A DNA stretch of 64,000 nt from Pelagimonas sp050633425 (GCF_050633425.1 NZ_JBOEGM010000014.1:1-64000); one strand, 5' to 3'. Shown: positions 38,626 to 48,197, counted from the first letter of the stretch. Notes: generated from the sequence alone by a model not told the origin. Made by a program: numbers and translations.

Positions 38626-39275
38626 CAATAGGTTTCCACCAAGACAATCGGGCCAAACCCTTGCAGCTCAAACGAGAGTTTAATGGCCTTAGGCAAGGCA
38701 CTTGAATAGACTTCTGGGGCGCTCCCGGCGCTATCTCCGTCGCTTTGTGAGGTGGTAAATGCGGGGCCGAAATTCGCCCCATCAATCCATCCGACACTTT
38801 GCAGATAGCTTTGGACCGTCAAGTTGCGCACGCCTGTCAAAACCTGCTGTGGCTTTTGGCGAGCACTGTTTTGTGCCGGTATCAATGTGCCCCAGCTCTG
38901 ACGGCTTAGAGTCTCGTCGCGCAAAATCCAGTCAACCCGCTGAAAACCTGCACCAACGGTTTGTTCAGCCACCACACCACGGCGACCCGCCACCGAGAGC
39001 GAAAAAACACCGGAGCGAAAGCGAACCGCGGATTGTGGGGCCTGGCGGTCAGGTGGGTAAAAGGCCATCGGGATCGCCGACGAAAGATCAGCCCGCAGCA
39101 AGGAAACCGCCCGTGTGAGATGCGCATTTTGGTCGGAACGCTCGGTCTGGCGGTCTTGGGTACGCAACATGCCGGTCAGGGCCTGTGCGCCCATCACCGC
39201 GACCAAGGCAAAGATCGACAGGGCGACAACCAGTTCGATCAGGCTCAGCCCGGTGTCGGAACGCCACGGTCTCAT
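38625..39275 (-). CDS. gspJ: Type II secretion minor pseudopilin GspJ
   Basis: A 216-residue prepilin-like protein. The cleavage site is DTG before LSLIELVVALSIFALVAV, with Glu at +5. The later segment (RVDWILRDETLSRQSWG) matches GspJ. It has 4-nt overlap with gspI upstream and 1-nt with gspK downstream, so the minor pseudopilins are tightly coupled. Confidence 0.85.
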   Translation of the reverse strand: MRPWRSDTGLSLIELVVALSIFALVAVMGAQALTGMLRTQDRQTERSDQNAHLTRAVSLLRADLSSAIPMAFYPPDRQAPQSAVRFRSGVFSLSVAGRRGVVAEQTVGAGFQRVDWILRDETLSRQSWGTLIPAQNSARQKPQQVLTGVRNLTVQSYLQSVGWIDGANFGPAFTTSQSDGDSAGSAPEVYSSALPKAIKLSFELQGFGPIVLVETY

Positions 39276-39655
39276 TGGGGTTGACCGGGGGTGAAATAGG
39301 CAATCAGTTGCGCGCCTTCACCGCTGTCGCTGCGCGCTGTCACAACAGATTGAACCAGGCCTGCGGCGGTTGTCTTGTGGCTCACCTCAAGTTGGATGTT
39401 GTAGGGGCCAAGGATAACCTGTTTAGGCAATTCTGCCCGCGTGCTAAAGATCTTGAGTTCTTCTATTCGGTTTCGGGCAGCGAGCCGCGCCATAAGTCTT
39501 GGTGTTTCACCGCCAATGACACGCTGTGATTGATCGGTTGCGCGCAAGGCGGCCACGGTGCCGATGGTCAGCACCAAAATGGCAACTGCAAGTTCAACCA
39601 AGGTGATGCCCTTTGTGCGGCGTGATCGGCGCAGGCGGCTTAGCTTGTTGTGCAT
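39272..39655 (-). CDS. gspI: Type II secretion minor pseudopilin GspI
   Basis: About 127 residues from ATG 39655; the frame is open further upstream, but that part overlaps gspH and precedes the prepilin leader. The leader MHNKLSRLRRSRRTKG is followed by ITLVELAVAILVLTIGTVAAL, with Glu at +5. The short length is typical for GspI, the initiating tip subunit. Confidence 0.85.
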   Translation of the reverse strand: MHNKLSRLRRSRRTKGITLVELAVAILVLTIGTVAALRATDQSQRVIGGETPRLMARLAARNRIEELKIFSTRAELPKQVILGPYNIQLEVSHKTTAAGLVQSVVTARSDSGEGAQLIAYFTPGQPQ

Positions 39656-40125
39656 GTTAGCCCCGCAAACCCATCGCTTTCGCATTGAACCGAGGTTCCA
39701 AAGGTGATGCGAAACGCGGATGTTTGGCCGGTCGGCAGAAAGACGATATCGGGGGATTGCGTAGAGACCGGTCCGGGCAGACCGCGAAAAGGCTTGGAGG
39801 ATAGGGTGACGGTGCCGCTCCACTTGCGCGGCGTGTGATCGGTTTGCCAACCTTGACTGCCAAGCGCCATGACCTGAGCGTTTTGGCGCGTAACGCTGAG
39901 ACCCAGAGTTTGCTGACCCGCAATCGCAAGGTCGCGTTGGCTGTGATATATTGTGCGAAATTTGGCAAGATCACTGGTAAATGGCGATCCTTGCCGGGGT
40001 ATTGCCAGACTGGCCCCGACCGCCAAAACCGACAGAATGGCGATAGAGATCAAGAGTTCGATAAGGGTAAACCCCCTATCAGCTTGATCGCCGGGCGCTA
40101 TGGCGGAGGTTATTTCAGCGTCCAC
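39640..40125 (-). CDS. gspH: Type II secretion minor pseudopilin GspH
   Basis: A 161-residue prepilin-like protein with DRG before FTLIELLISIAILSVLAV, Glu at +5. The globular part resembles GspH/FimT. The start is probably GTG 40125, overlapping gspG by 16 nt; no ATG precedes the cleavage site. The overlap with gspI is also 16 nt. Confidence 0.85.
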   Translation of the reverse strand: MDAEITSAIAPGDQADRGFTLIELLISIAILSVLAVGASLAIPRQGSPFTSDLAKFRTIYHSQRDLAIAGQQTLGLSVTRQNAQVMALGSQGWQTDHTPRKWSGTVTLSSKPFRGLPGPVSTQSPDIVFLPTGQTSAFRITFGTSVQCESDGFAGLTCTTS

Positions 40126-40574
40126 GAGCCGATATCCCGATCCGCCCCCGTGCCGCCCGCGACGCCATCCGCCCCATAGGAAAAGACGTCAAAGTCTCCG
40201 TGAACGCCGGGCTCAAGGTATTTGTATTCTTGCCCCCAAGGGTCAACCGGAGCGCGGTCCATATAGCCGTTTTGCGCCCAATTTGTGGGTTCGGGATCGC
40301 TCGTTGGTTTGGTCACCAGAGCCGCCAGTCCTTGTTCATTGGTGGGGTAGCGAAAATTATCGAGCCGGTACAAATTGATCGCGCTGACAATCGCCGCGAT
40401 ATCCGACTGCGCCCGTGCCGCGCGGGCTTGATCGGGGCGGTCGATGACGCGGGGTACAATCACCAGCGCCAAAATCGACAAAATCACCACGACAACCATC
40501 AGTTCGAGAAGGGAAAACCCATCGTCCTGTGGTCGCTTGGTCTTGGGCGTGCAATGATAGTCAAAATTGATCAT
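40110..40574 (-). CDS. gspG: Type II secretion major pseudopilin GspG
   Basis: About 154 residues from ATG 40574. The leader ends DDG before FSLLELMVVVVILSILALVIVP, with Glu at +5. The C-terminal part carries the GspG block DPWGQEYKYLEPG and an acidic loop (FSYGADGVAGGTGADRDIGSW) that binds calcium in the family. It is the first gene of the G-M operon and divergent from the prepilin peptidase gene across 119 bp, which must contain both promoters. Confidence 0.9.
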   Translation of the reverse strand: MINFDYHCTPKTKRPQDDGFSLLELMVVVVILSILALVIVPRVIDRPDQARAARAQSDIAAIVSAINLYRLDNFRYPTNEQGLAALVTKPTSDPEPTNWAQNGYMDRAPVDPWGQEYKYLEPGVHGDFDVFSYGADGVAGGTGADRDIGSWTLK

Positions 40575-40693
40575 GAGGTGCTTTCGTTGAAACGGTTGCG
40601 CAAGTCCGCTGCGAGGCCACATCTGTTTATTATTCACGGGGCATATGTGTTGTCCAGCCGATCTTGGCAAGCGACCCAAGGGGCAGAAACGCC

Positions 40694-41476
40694 ATGACCT
40701 TCGACCAGACCGGTTTCGGTGATGTTTATAGCGCTGTTTTTCTGATCCTGATCGCACCTGCCATTGGGTCTTTTTTGGGGGTGTTGGTGGATCGCCTGCC
40801 CAGACAAGAAGACATTTTTGGGCAAAGGTCTGGCTGTCGGGCCTGCGGGGCACCGTTGGGTTTTATTGATCTCATTCCGATCTTGAGCTTTGTCATGTTG
40901 GGCGCAAAATGCCGCCAGTGTCACAAGCCGATAGCGGGATGGCATTTATACCTCGAGGTGGCGGCGCTTGGACTTGCGCTTGTTGCGCTGAGCAGCGGTG
41001 GCAACCTTGTGCTCATCTGGCTGACGGCGCTGTTTTTCTGGATTTTGTTGGGGCTTGTGGCGGCTGACCTGCTTTGGTTTCGCCTGCCCGATCCGTTGAC
41101 CTTGGCCTTGTTTGTCACGGCGCTGGCGCTTGCCATGTTGCCCGGTCAGATGGGCGTGTTTCTGGCTCTGGCCGGGGCCGCTTTGGGGAGCGGTGTTTTT
41201 TGGATCATTCGCATCGCCTACAAAGCGGTGCGCGGTCGTGAGGGGCTTGGGTTTGGGGATGTCAAACTGATGGCTGGGTTGGGCGCTTTTTGCGGCCCGT
41301 TTGACCTTGCGTTGTTGCTTTTGTTGGCCTCGGCCGGGGCCTTGATCACCGGGCTTGTCGCCTATGGCGTGCGCGGCGGGTCTGGCCCTTGGGCGACCCG
41401 GCGTTTGCCCTTTGGAGCGGCCCTATGTATCGCGAGCTTGGTTCTGTGGATTTATCGACAGGGATCGCCGATCTGA
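40694..41476 (+). CDS. gspO: Prepilin peptidase (A24 family, GspO/PilD)
   Basis: Inner-membrane aspartic protease of 260 residues that cleaves and N-methylates pseudopilins. Start ATG 40694 is the second Met of the frame. The cytoplasmic loop has two Cys pairs (C48-C51 and C73-C76), as in bifunctional enzymes that bind zinc. Catalytic Asp residues are in ADLLWFRLPD (D125) and GFGDVKL (D189). Several hydrophobic helices follow. Its substrates are the pseudopilins encoded on the other side of the shared promoter region. Confidence 0.9.
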   Translation: MTFDQTGFGDVYSAVFLILIAPAIGSFLGVLVDRLPRQEDIFGQRSGCRACGAPLGFIDLIPILSFVMLGAKCRQCHKPIAGWHLYLEVAALGLALVALSSGGNLVLIWLTALFFWILLGLVAADLLWFRLPDPLTLALFVTALALAMLPGQMGVFLALAGAALGSGVFWIIRIAYKAVRGREGLGFGDVKLMAGLGAFCGPFDLALLLLLASAGALITGLVAYGVRGGSGPWATRRLPFGAALCIASLVLWIYRQGSPI

Positions 41477-41595
41477 CCTGACAGAAATCGTGGTTTGATA
41501 TTGGGTGTTTGAGCGCTTACGATCCCGCGTCGAACCCTGCCGCATTTCTGAGCGCCCGAAGTTATTTTCCTCCGCCCCTCCAAAATGAGAGAGAT

Positions 41596-43146
41596 ATGTC
41601 CGTTTTGAACACCAACCTGCCCGCCGCACTCTTGTTGGCCTTGGTCACTTGGCCTTGCCTGCCATCCGCCCAAGAAGCAGGCGAAACAGATGCGCCCGCC
41701 GCCGTCATGACTATGGAGGAGGTTGAAAAGGCTTGGGCGGCAAAAGATTTTATCGCCGTGCGTCAGGGGTTACAGCGTCTCGCCGAAGTCGATCAGCAAC
41801 CCTTTGCTATGTATCGCTATGCTCGGGTCTTGATTCAGGGTCGCGGTGGGCCAAAGGATATGCGCTCAGGGGTTGAGTGGCTTGAGAAGGCCATTGAAGG
41901 CGGTCAACTGGATGCCTCAGTGCTTTTGGCGCGGCTGCTTTTGTCGCAAGGCACGGGTGGGCCTGCACCGGATCCAGAGCGGGCGGCCAGGTTACTAAAA
42001 TCGGCGGCACCGCGTGGGAATGTAGAAGCCCAGTATTATCTGGCTTTGCTCTATCGCGAGGGTGTCGGCGTTGCTCAAAGCGCTGAAGATTCACTGAATT
42101 GGATGCTGGCGGCGGCCGAAGGTGGCAAGATTGATGCGCAATTTGAAATGAGCCGCATGGCGTCTAAAACAGACCCTGCAAAAGCGGTGCATTGGTTGCA
42201 AGAAGCAGCCACATCGGGCCATGCCGAAGCGCAATTTTTTCTGGGATTTGCTCTTGATCAGGGGCGCGGTTTAGCGCGCAACACTGAGGCGGGGTTTGAC
42301 TGGCTGCACCGGTCCGCCGAAGGGGGCTATGTGCCTGCGCAGGTTGTCGTGGGGCGAAAGTATCTCAAGGGTGAGGGCACCACGCAAAACGGTGCCGAAG
42401 CTGAGCGGTGGCTACAATTGGCAGCCCGTGCTGGCAGCGCTGAAGCCATGACGGAATTGGCCGCAGGCCATCTGGCAGGGACCGTTTTGAAATCTGATCC
42501 ACCGCTGGCGCTTGCGCTGTACAAACAGGCCGAGCAATACGGATCGCCCAATGCAATGGTCGGTTTGGCGGCGATGCTGGAAGAAGGGCAAGGCGGTGCG
42601 GCGGTTGATATCGAAGCAGCGGTTGCGCTTTATCGTGAGGCGCTTGGAGAAGGGCACACAGGCGCGGCAGTGCGGCTTGGTGACTTGGCGGGGCAGGGGA
42701 AGCTCGATGGGTTATTGGCGCCACATCGCGCCGTGCCTTGGGCGATGGCCGCTGCGCAAAACGGCAACACCGATGCGTTGGAATGGGTGCGTGGCCATGC
42801 CCAGGCCGGAATACGTCCGGCACAATCCGCGATTGGCATCTGGAATATCACACAAAACGGCCCCTTGGAGGAGGCTGTCACCTTTTTGACCGCTGCTGCG
42901 GAAGCGGGCGACCCACCTGCCCAGCATCAGTTGGGCCTGTTGTTCATCAGCGGTCAAGGCGTGGAACAGGACTATGTCCAAGCCCATAAGTGGTTGAATA
43001 TCGCGGCGGCCAGCGGGAGTTCTGCTGCCGCTGACAAGCGTGCGGTTGTGGTGGATTTGATGACAGCCGAACAAGTTGCAAAGGCCCAAACCGCCGCGCG
43101 GGCGTTTTTTGAGCAGGTCAAATCACCAGCCGGAGTGTCTGAATGA
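41596..43146 (+). CDS. Secreted Sel1-repeat protein, first of a pair
   Basis: About 516 residues from ATG 41596, which follows GAGAGAG. The signal peptide ends LPSAQ. The rest is a run of about 11-12 Sel1-like repeats (for example AQYYLALLYREGVGVAQSAEDSLNWMLAAAEGG), giving a curved helical solenoid for protein binding. The final repeat QHQLGLLFISGQGVEQDYVQAHKWLNIAAASG is the most canonical. It lies between the prepilin peptidase and a second Sel1 gene, within the secretion cluster. No enzymatic domain is seen. It may be a periplasmic adaptor of the secretion system; this is inferred from position. Confidence 0.8.
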   Translation: MSVLNTNLPAALLLALVTWPCLPSAQEAGETDAPAAVMTMEEVEKAWAAKDFIAVRQGLQRLAEVDQQPFAMYRYARVLIQGRGGPKDMRSGVEWLEKAIEGGQLDASVLLARLLLSQGTGGPAPDPERAARLLKSAAPRGNVEAQYYLALLYREGVGVAQSAEDSLNWMLAAAEGGKIDAQFEMSRMASKTDPAKAVHWLQEAATSGHAEAQFFLGFALDQGRGLARNTEAGFDWLHRSAEGGYVPAQVVVGRKYLKGEGTTQNGAEAERWLQLAARAGSAEAMTELAAGHLAGTVLKSDPPLALALYKQAEQYGSPNAMVGLAAMLEEGQGGAAVDIEAAVALYREALGEGHTGAAVRLGDLAGQGKLDGLLAPHRAVPWAMAAAQNGNTDALEWVRGHAQAGIRPAQSAIGIWNITQNGPLEEAVTFLTAAAEAGDPPAQHQLGLLFISGQGVEQDYVQAHKWLNIAAASGSSAAADKRAVVVDLMTAEQVAKAQTAARAFFEQVKSPAGVSE

Positions 43147-44366
43147 TGACGCTTTGCCGTTGGGTGTGTGGGGTGATGCTGTGGGTGTTGATCAGCGCTG
43201 CGCCAAGTGTTCAGGCCCAAACACTGGCCCAAACACTGGCCCAATCGAGCCAGACGGATGTGACCAAAGCCGCGCAGGCTGGCCAAGCTGATGCACAGTT
43301 TGCGCTGGCGGTTCGTTTACTGGAAGGCAACGGTGTTTTGCAGGACTTTGCCGCCGCCGCCGAATGGATGGAAAAGGCCGCGCAGCAAGGGCACGTGGCA
43401 GCGGCCAATCGCCTTGGACAAATGTTTCACGATGGCATCGGCACCCAACAGGACAGAGCCTCGGCTTTGACTTGGCTGGCCAAGGCCGCCGCCTCGGGCA
43501 ACAGTCAGTTTCTCTATGAATATGGCGTTGTTCTGGAAGAGGGCGCGGAGCAGGACAGCGACATCGCCAAAGCGGCAACGCTCTATCGTCAGGCAGCAGA
43601 TCAGGGGCATTTGACTGCCGCTGTTAGCCTCGCGGTTTTGTTGCAGGCTGGTCGCGGTGTTCCCAAGGATTTGCCCGCGGCCCTGGCAATCTATGAACAG
43701 GCGGCTGAGCACGGCTCAGCGCAGGCGCAAAATAATCTTGGACTGATGTATGTGCGCGGTGAGGGTGTCGACCTTGATTACAACCGCGCGTTTGAATTGT
43801 TTGAAGCCGCCGCCGCTCAGGGTTTGCCAGTCGCGACAGGCAATTTGGCGGTGATGTATGAAAATGGCTTTGGGGTCGAAATCAATGAACCGCGAGCCAA
43901 GGCGTTGGCCATTGATGCCGCGCGCAGTGCCTCACCTAAGGGCAATCTGGCCCCTTTGTATGACCCACGGTTGAAGCCGATCACAGTCAGTGATGCCACG
44001 GTACAAGCGATCGAAGCGGCCGCCACGGCAGGCGATCCTGTCGCGCAGTTTCAATTGGCGTGGCTGTTGATCTCGTCCCAAGATCAAAGCTTTGCCCAAA
44101 CCCAGAAGGCCGCAACGCTGTTCCGCATGTCGGCAGACGCAGGTTACCCTGCCGCTATGGCCAATTTGGGCGTGATGTATTTTCAGGGGCAGGCCGTGCC
44201 CCAAGACTATGTGCTTGGCCAAATGTGGCTGGTGCTTGCGGGGGCTGCCGGGTTTTCACAGGCGCTCGATCTGAATTTCCTGATGGCAAGCCGTATGACG
44301 CCGTCACAGATTTCAGAAGCACAAACGCTTGCCAAAGCCCGAACCACACAGGGCAAATGGCCCTAG
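43143..44366 (+). CDS. Secreted Sel1-repeat protein, second of a pair
   Basis: A 407-residue exported protein overlapping its neighbour by ATGA. The signal peptide (MMTLCRWVCGVMLWVLISAAPSVQA) is followed by QTLAQTLAQ, encoded by a 12-bp tandem duplication at 43217-43240. Sel1-like repeats fill the rest (AQFALAVRLLEGNGVLQDFAAAAEWM, AQNNLGLMYVRGEGVDLDYNRAFELF). The pair probably arose by duplication and may act together in the periplasm. The stop codon is 1 nt from the stop of the convergent lipoprotein gene. Confidence 0.8.
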   Translation: MMTLCRWVCGVMLWVLISAAPSVQAQTLAQTLAQSSQTDVTKAAQAGQADAQFALAVRLLEGNGVLQDFAAAAEWMEKAAQQGHVAAANRLGQMFHDGIGTQQDRASALTWLAKAAASGNSQFLYEYGVVLEEGAEQDSDIAKAATLYRQAADQGHLTAAVSLAVLLQAGRGVPKDLPAALAIYEQAAEHGSAQAQNNLGLMYVRGEGVDLDYNRAFELFEAAAAQGLPVATGNLAVMYENGFGVEINEPRAKALAIDAARSASPKGNLAPLYDPRLKPITVSDATVQAIEAAATAGDPVAQFQLAWLLISSQDQSFAQTQKAATLFRMSADAGYPAAMANLGVMYFQGQAVPQDYVLGQMWLVLAGAAGFSQALDLNFLMASRMTPSQISEAQTLAKARTTQGKWP

Positions 44367-44367
44367 C

Positions 44368-44880
44368 TTAGAGCGTTTTTAAGCGTGCTGAGATGCTGGC
44401 GACGCGCCCTTCCAGTGACCCAAGCGGGTCCATTTCCGGATTGGTTTTGATCACTTCCGACAGGGCTTTGCGCGCCGAAATCATGTGTGTCTTTCCGGCA
44501 CCTTTTTGCCCCGTACTCAACAATTCCAAACCTTGTTCATGTTGGGCTGTTCCGAACACGGCCAGCGCGGCGGCGCGTGCATTTCCTGTCTGAGAATTTG
44601 CCAGTGTCGACGAAATTGCAGCGGCCTGATCATAATTCCCGCTGCGCAATTCGGCATGCGCGTATTCCAATTGCAGCCGTTGCGACAACGGGCCTGCTTC
44701 GGCCACCAACTTCGCATAATACCGTTTGGCGACATCATAATTCCCGTTTTCCAAAGCGTTACGCGCAATTGCGTATTTTGCCTGAAAATTGTTCTGCCCA
44801 ACGCCAATGTCATCGCAGCTTGCAACAAATAAATATGCCAGACCGAGTATTCCGGCCCGAACTATCGGGAATGCCTGCAT
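44368..44880 (-). CDS. TPR-type lipoprotein in the secretion cluster
   Basis: About 170 residues from ATG 44880, preceded by AAAGAGAG. The lipobox LFVASC predicts a diacylated Cys followed by DD, a +2 Asp that in enterobacteria favours inner-membrane retention. TPR-like helices follow (YAIARNALENGNYDVAKRYYAKL, LEYAHAELRSGNYDQAAAIS). Small TPR lipoproteins include secretin pilotins such as PilF, so a pilotin-like role is possible, but no sequence feature proves it. Confidence 0.7.
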   Translation of the reverse strand: MQAFPIVRAGILGLAYLFVASCDDIGVGQNNFQAKYAIARNALENGNYDVAKRYYAKLVAEAGPLSQRLQLEYAHAELRSGNYDQAAAISSTLANSQTGNARAAALAVFGTAQHEQGLELLSTGQKGAGKTHMISARKALSEVIKTNPEMDPLGSLEGRVASISARLKTL

Positions 44881-44987
44881 GTTTGCTCTCTTTAACGCTT
44901 GTTTTGTTTGCGCATTTTCAGACACTATACCCTTTGTGGCTTGCTGCGTCTATGCTTGGGCGCGTGGGATAAGATCGAAGGGGCGGG

Positions 44988-45455
44988 ATGCGCTGGATTG
45001 GCTGGATAACGACACTGGGTGCGCTGGCATTTGCCGGTCAAAGTGGCCATGCGCTGTGGCAAACGACACAGACTGAGCCAGAGCAGATCGGACCTGTGGT
45101 GCAGCAAGGCCCCTCCAATATTGAGGAATCTGCGCCCCCGCAGCGGGCCGTGCGGCACTGGCCTCCGATTTTTGGGGAACCCCGACCGCCAACGCCGGTT
45201 CTTGCGCCGCCAACGCCAGAACCCCAACCGCCCCGACCGCCTTTGCCGCCCATCGATTCGCTGGGCTATTCGCTCAAAGGGTTGGTGCAAGCCGGAAGCG
45301 CGACCTGGGCAATGGTTCACCATCCCACAGGCGAACAGCTGGTTCGGGCCGGTGATATGTTGACGGAGGAAATGGAGGTCGCCCGGATTGATAAACAGGG
45401 TGTTTGGGTGACACGCGGCGGCGGAGAGCCGGAGTTGCTGAGCTTTGCCGAGTGA
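44988..45455 (+). CDS. gspC: Short GspC-like type II secretion protein
   Basis: A 155-residue protein with an N-terminal membrane segment (about 4-24), a proline-rich linker (PRPPTPVLAPPTPEPQPP, about 65-82) and a homology-region domain (SLGYSLKGLVQAGSATWAMV to the end). No PDZ or coiled-coil domain follows, so it is shorter than classical GspC (about 270). GspC links the platform to the secretin. It is on the opposite strand to gspDEF, with its stop 1 nt from the gspF stop. Confidence 0.75.
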   Translation: MRWIGWITTLGALAFAGQSGHALWQTTQTEPEQIGPVVQQGPSNIEESAPPQRAVRHWPPIFGEPRPPTPVLAPPTPEPQPPRPPLPPIDSLGYSLKGLVQAGSATWAMVHHPTGEQLVRAGDMLTEEMEVARIDKQGVWVTRGGGEPELLSFAE

Positions 45456-45456
45456 G

Positions 45457-46674
45457 TTACCCGGCCACCGCAGCCTGAAGGTCAAACACCGGTAACAAGA
45501 CCGCCAGCACAACCACCAAAACCAAAGCGCCAACCACCATCATGAGCATGGGTTCGAGCAACGCCGCGATCCGTTTGCGTTCCGCTGATAATCGGTGTTC
45601 CGTTAAGGCGGCCGCCCGTCCTGTCATGGGGGCCAAGCGCACCGATACTTCGCCCGCCGAAATCAGCTGGCGCGCGATGGGCGGCAAAAAGCTCAGTTCT
45701 TCGAGCGCAGAGGCAAGGCTTTGCCCTTGGCGAACAGCGGTTGATACGGCTTGGCCTTCACCCTGAAATTGTGCCACCGTCAAAACGCTGGCGGCACTGT
45801 CAACGGCGCTGAGCACCGCATGCCGTGACCCCAAAACCAGGGCCAAAGTCCGCATGTATTGCACCGCTTGCGACATTCGAAACAACCGGCCAAGCAAAGG
45901 CAGTTTCAAAACAGTCCGGTCCCGCCAGTGGCGCAATGATGGCACCCGAGGAACCGCAATGGCAAAGGCGGCCAGAGCCACAAGGGCCAAAGCAAGGCCC
46001 GCCCAGTTGTCCAATATCGCATCGGAAATCGCGATGACCACAACCGTAATGGGGGGCAAATCGCGCCCTGTCATTTCAAACATCGCGACGATTTCCGGCG
46101 CGACATTGACCATCAAAATCCCGCAAACCAACAAAGACACCGCCGCCACAAAGGCCGGGTAAATGAGCGCGGTTGCGATTTGCGCTTTGCCTAGGTTCAG
46201 TTCTTCGAGATGATCGGCCAGTTCGGAAAACACATTTGCCAGCTCGCCAGCCTCTTCGCCCGCCCGCAATGTGGCGAAGTAATAGGGCGGAAACCCAGCG
46301 CCCGATTGCTCAAGGGCAAATGATAAGGATCCGCCATCAAGCAAATCTGCCCGCGTGCGGGCGGCAACAATTTCGAGGGCAGGATGACCACCGGTGCGCA
46401 CCGCTTCAAGCGCCGCATCCACGGGCAATTCCGCCCCAAGCATCACGGCCATTTGTCGGGTAAACACCGCCTGCAAATCGGGCCCAAGGCGCCGGGTCCG
46501 CCCGCCCGACAACAGCTTGGACTTGGCCCCACCGGCCTGAGTTTCGACCAAATCGGAAACGAACAAATCCTGGCTCGCCAATTGGTCGGTCGCATGTGTT
46601 TGTGTTTCGGCGACAATTGTCCCGGTACGCTTGCGGCCTGAGCTGGTGTAAGCCGTGTAACTATAGGCCTTCAC
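45457..46674 (-). CDS. gspF: Type II secretion platform protein GspF
   Basis: A 405-residue polytopic inner-membrane protein with two repeated T2SSF domains. KAYSYTAYTSSGRKRTGTI opens the protein; FFPYYFATLRAGEEAGELANVF-type sequence (here PPYYFATLRAGEEAGE) and PPIARQLISAGEVSVRLAPM mark the repeats. Three hydrophobic segments are visible. It starts at GTG 46674, overlapping the gspE stop by GTGA. Confidence 0.9.
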   Translation of the reverse strand: MKAYSYTAYTSSGRKRTGTIVAETQTHATDQLASQDLFVSDLVETQAGGAKSKLLSGGRTRRLGPDLQAVFTRQMAVMLGAELPVDAALEAVRTGGHPALEIVAARTRADLLDGGSLSFALEQSGAGFPPYYFATLRAGEEAGELANVFSELADHLEELNLGKAQIATALIYPAFVAAVSLLVCGILMVNVAPEIVAMFEMTGRDLPPITVVVIAISDAILDNWAGLALALVALAAFAIAVPRVPSLRHWRDRTVLKLPLLGRLFRMSQAVQYMRTLALVLGSRHAVLSAVDSAASVLTVAQFQGEGQAVSTAVRQGQSLASALEELSFLPPIARQLISAGEVSVRLAPMTGRAAALTEHRLSAERKRIAALLEPMLMMVVGALVLVVVLAVLLPVFDLQAAVAG

Positions 46675-48197
46675 GTGACATCCCCGACAATGCGCTGCGC
46701 TTCGGCCAAACTCACCCGACCTTGTGCAACCGCCTGCAGGCTTTGCCCGGTGAGCGTGTCGCGCTGCGACAATGCCACGGCCTTGATAGCGGATTCACTT
46801 TCGCCGCGATCAATCGCTTCTCGTAGGTTTTCGGTCACTTCGGTGATTTCAAAAATACCCATGCGCCCGGCATGCCCGGTCATGGAACAGGCGTCACAGC
46901 CTTTGGCGTGATAGAGTTGCGCAGGCGGGGCAACATCATGGCGGGCGAACAGGGCCTTGTCGTCGTTGCTGATAGGACCGGCGGTCCGACACTCGGGGCA
47001 GAGTTTGCGCAACAGACGTTGTGCGATCACGCCGCGCAGGGTCGCTGCAATCAAGAAGTTCTCAAGGCCAAGGTCGCGCAGACGCACAATCGCCCCGACC
47101 GAGCTGTTGGCGTGCAAGGATGAGAAAACCAAGTGACCGGTTAGCGCCGCCTGGGCCGCTGTGTTTGCCGTTTCGGAATCCCGGATTTCGCCGACCAGAA
47201 TCACGTCAGGGTCTTGACGCAGGGTCGCCCGCAATCCGGCAGCAAAAGTCATGCCAATGTCCGAATTGATTTGGGATTGCGACACCCCTGGCAAGTCATA
47301 TTCGATCGGATCTTCGACAGTGACAATGTTGCGCGTAGCGCGATCCGCGAGTTGCAACAAGGAATAGAGCGTTGTGGTTTTGCCTGCACCGGTGGGGCCA
47401 GTCGCCAATATGACGCCGTTGGGAAAGGCCGCCAACCGACGCAACAGCGTTTCTTGGTTTTCTGACAGGCCCAAATCAACCAAGGGCATCAAGCCGGTCG
47501 AACGGTCCAGAATACGCAAAACAATCCGTTCGCCATAATGGCCGGGCAGGGAGCTGACGCGGGTATCAATCACCCGTCCCCCCAAGGACAGCGGAATCCG
47601 CCCATCTTGGGGAAGCCGGGTTTCGGCGATGTCCAAGCCCGCCATAACTTTGAGCCGCGAAACAATGCGTTTGACCGGAACATCGGGCCGGTCGAGCACT
47701 TGTTGTAACACGCCATCAATCCGCATCCGAACCTGCAACCCGCCTTCGTGGGGTTCGATATGTAAATCCGACGCGTTGTCTTGGACAGCGCGGCGCAGCA
47801 GTTGATTGACCAATTGGATCACCGGCGCATCGCCCGGTTCATCCAACAGATCACGTTGACGGCGGGCGAACTCTGCTTCTTCCAGGTTAAAGCTGATGTC
47901 ATCACCCGTGCCATCGCCCCCGGCTTCACCACCGCGATAAGCGTCAGACAGCGCGGCGTCAAAGCCGATCTGATCGGCTTCGATCACGTCAAACTCGGCC
48001 GCGCCCAGACGGCGCTGAACCTCGCGCAGGCCCAAATGAGTCACCTTTGGCCCAAGGACAACACCTTGGTCTGTCAAAACAATTTGCTGATCTTGCGCAA
48101 AGGCAAATGGCAAACGCTCGGTCAACGGCGGCTTAGTACCCGTCGAACTTGAGCCGGGTTGGGAGAGGGGGGAAGTTTCGGCGTTGGGCAACGTCAT
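46671..48197 (-). CDS. gspE: Type II secretion ATPase GspE
   Basis: A 508-residue hexameric ATPase that powers pseudopilus assembly. After an N-terminal GspL-binding domain, Walker A is GPTGAGKTTT (267-276), the Asp box DPIEYDL follows near 296 and Walker B is DPDVILVGEIRD (329-340). A zinc-binding module has CPEC (400-403) and CDAC (434-437). The N terminus overlaps gspD by 65 nt, which is long for a coupled pair; a later start is possible but no better codon is evident. Confidence 0.9.
   Translation of the reverse strand: MTLPNAETSPLSQPGSSSTGTKPPLTERLPFAFAQDQQIVLTDQGVVLGPKVTHLGLREVQRRLGAAEFDVIEADQIGFDAALSDAYRGGEAGGDGTGDDISFNLEEAEFARRQRDLLDEPGDAPVIQLVNQLLRRAVQDNASDLHIEPHEGGLQVRMRIDGVLQQVLDRPDVPVKRIVSRLKVMAGLDIAETRLPQDGRIPLSLGGRVIDTRVSSLPGHYGERIVLRILDRSTGLMPLVDLGLSENQETLLRRLAAFPNGVILATGPTGAGKTTTLYSLLQLADRATRNIVTVEDPIEYDLPGVSQSQINSDIGMTFAAGLRATLRQDPDVILVGEIRDSETANTAAQAALTGHLVFSSLHANSSVGAIVRLRDLGLENFLIAATLRGVIAQRLLRKLCPECRTAGPISNDDKALFARHDVAPPAQLYHAKGCDACSMTGHAGRMGIFEITEVTENLREAIDRGESESAIKAVALSQRDTLTGQSLQAVAQGRVSLAEAQRIVGDVT

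Noticed and set aside
43217..43240. Short tandem repeat suggestive of an array
   Set aside because: It is two 12-bp copies encoding QTLAQTLA just after a signal peptide, with no spacer pattern; it is not CRISPR-like.
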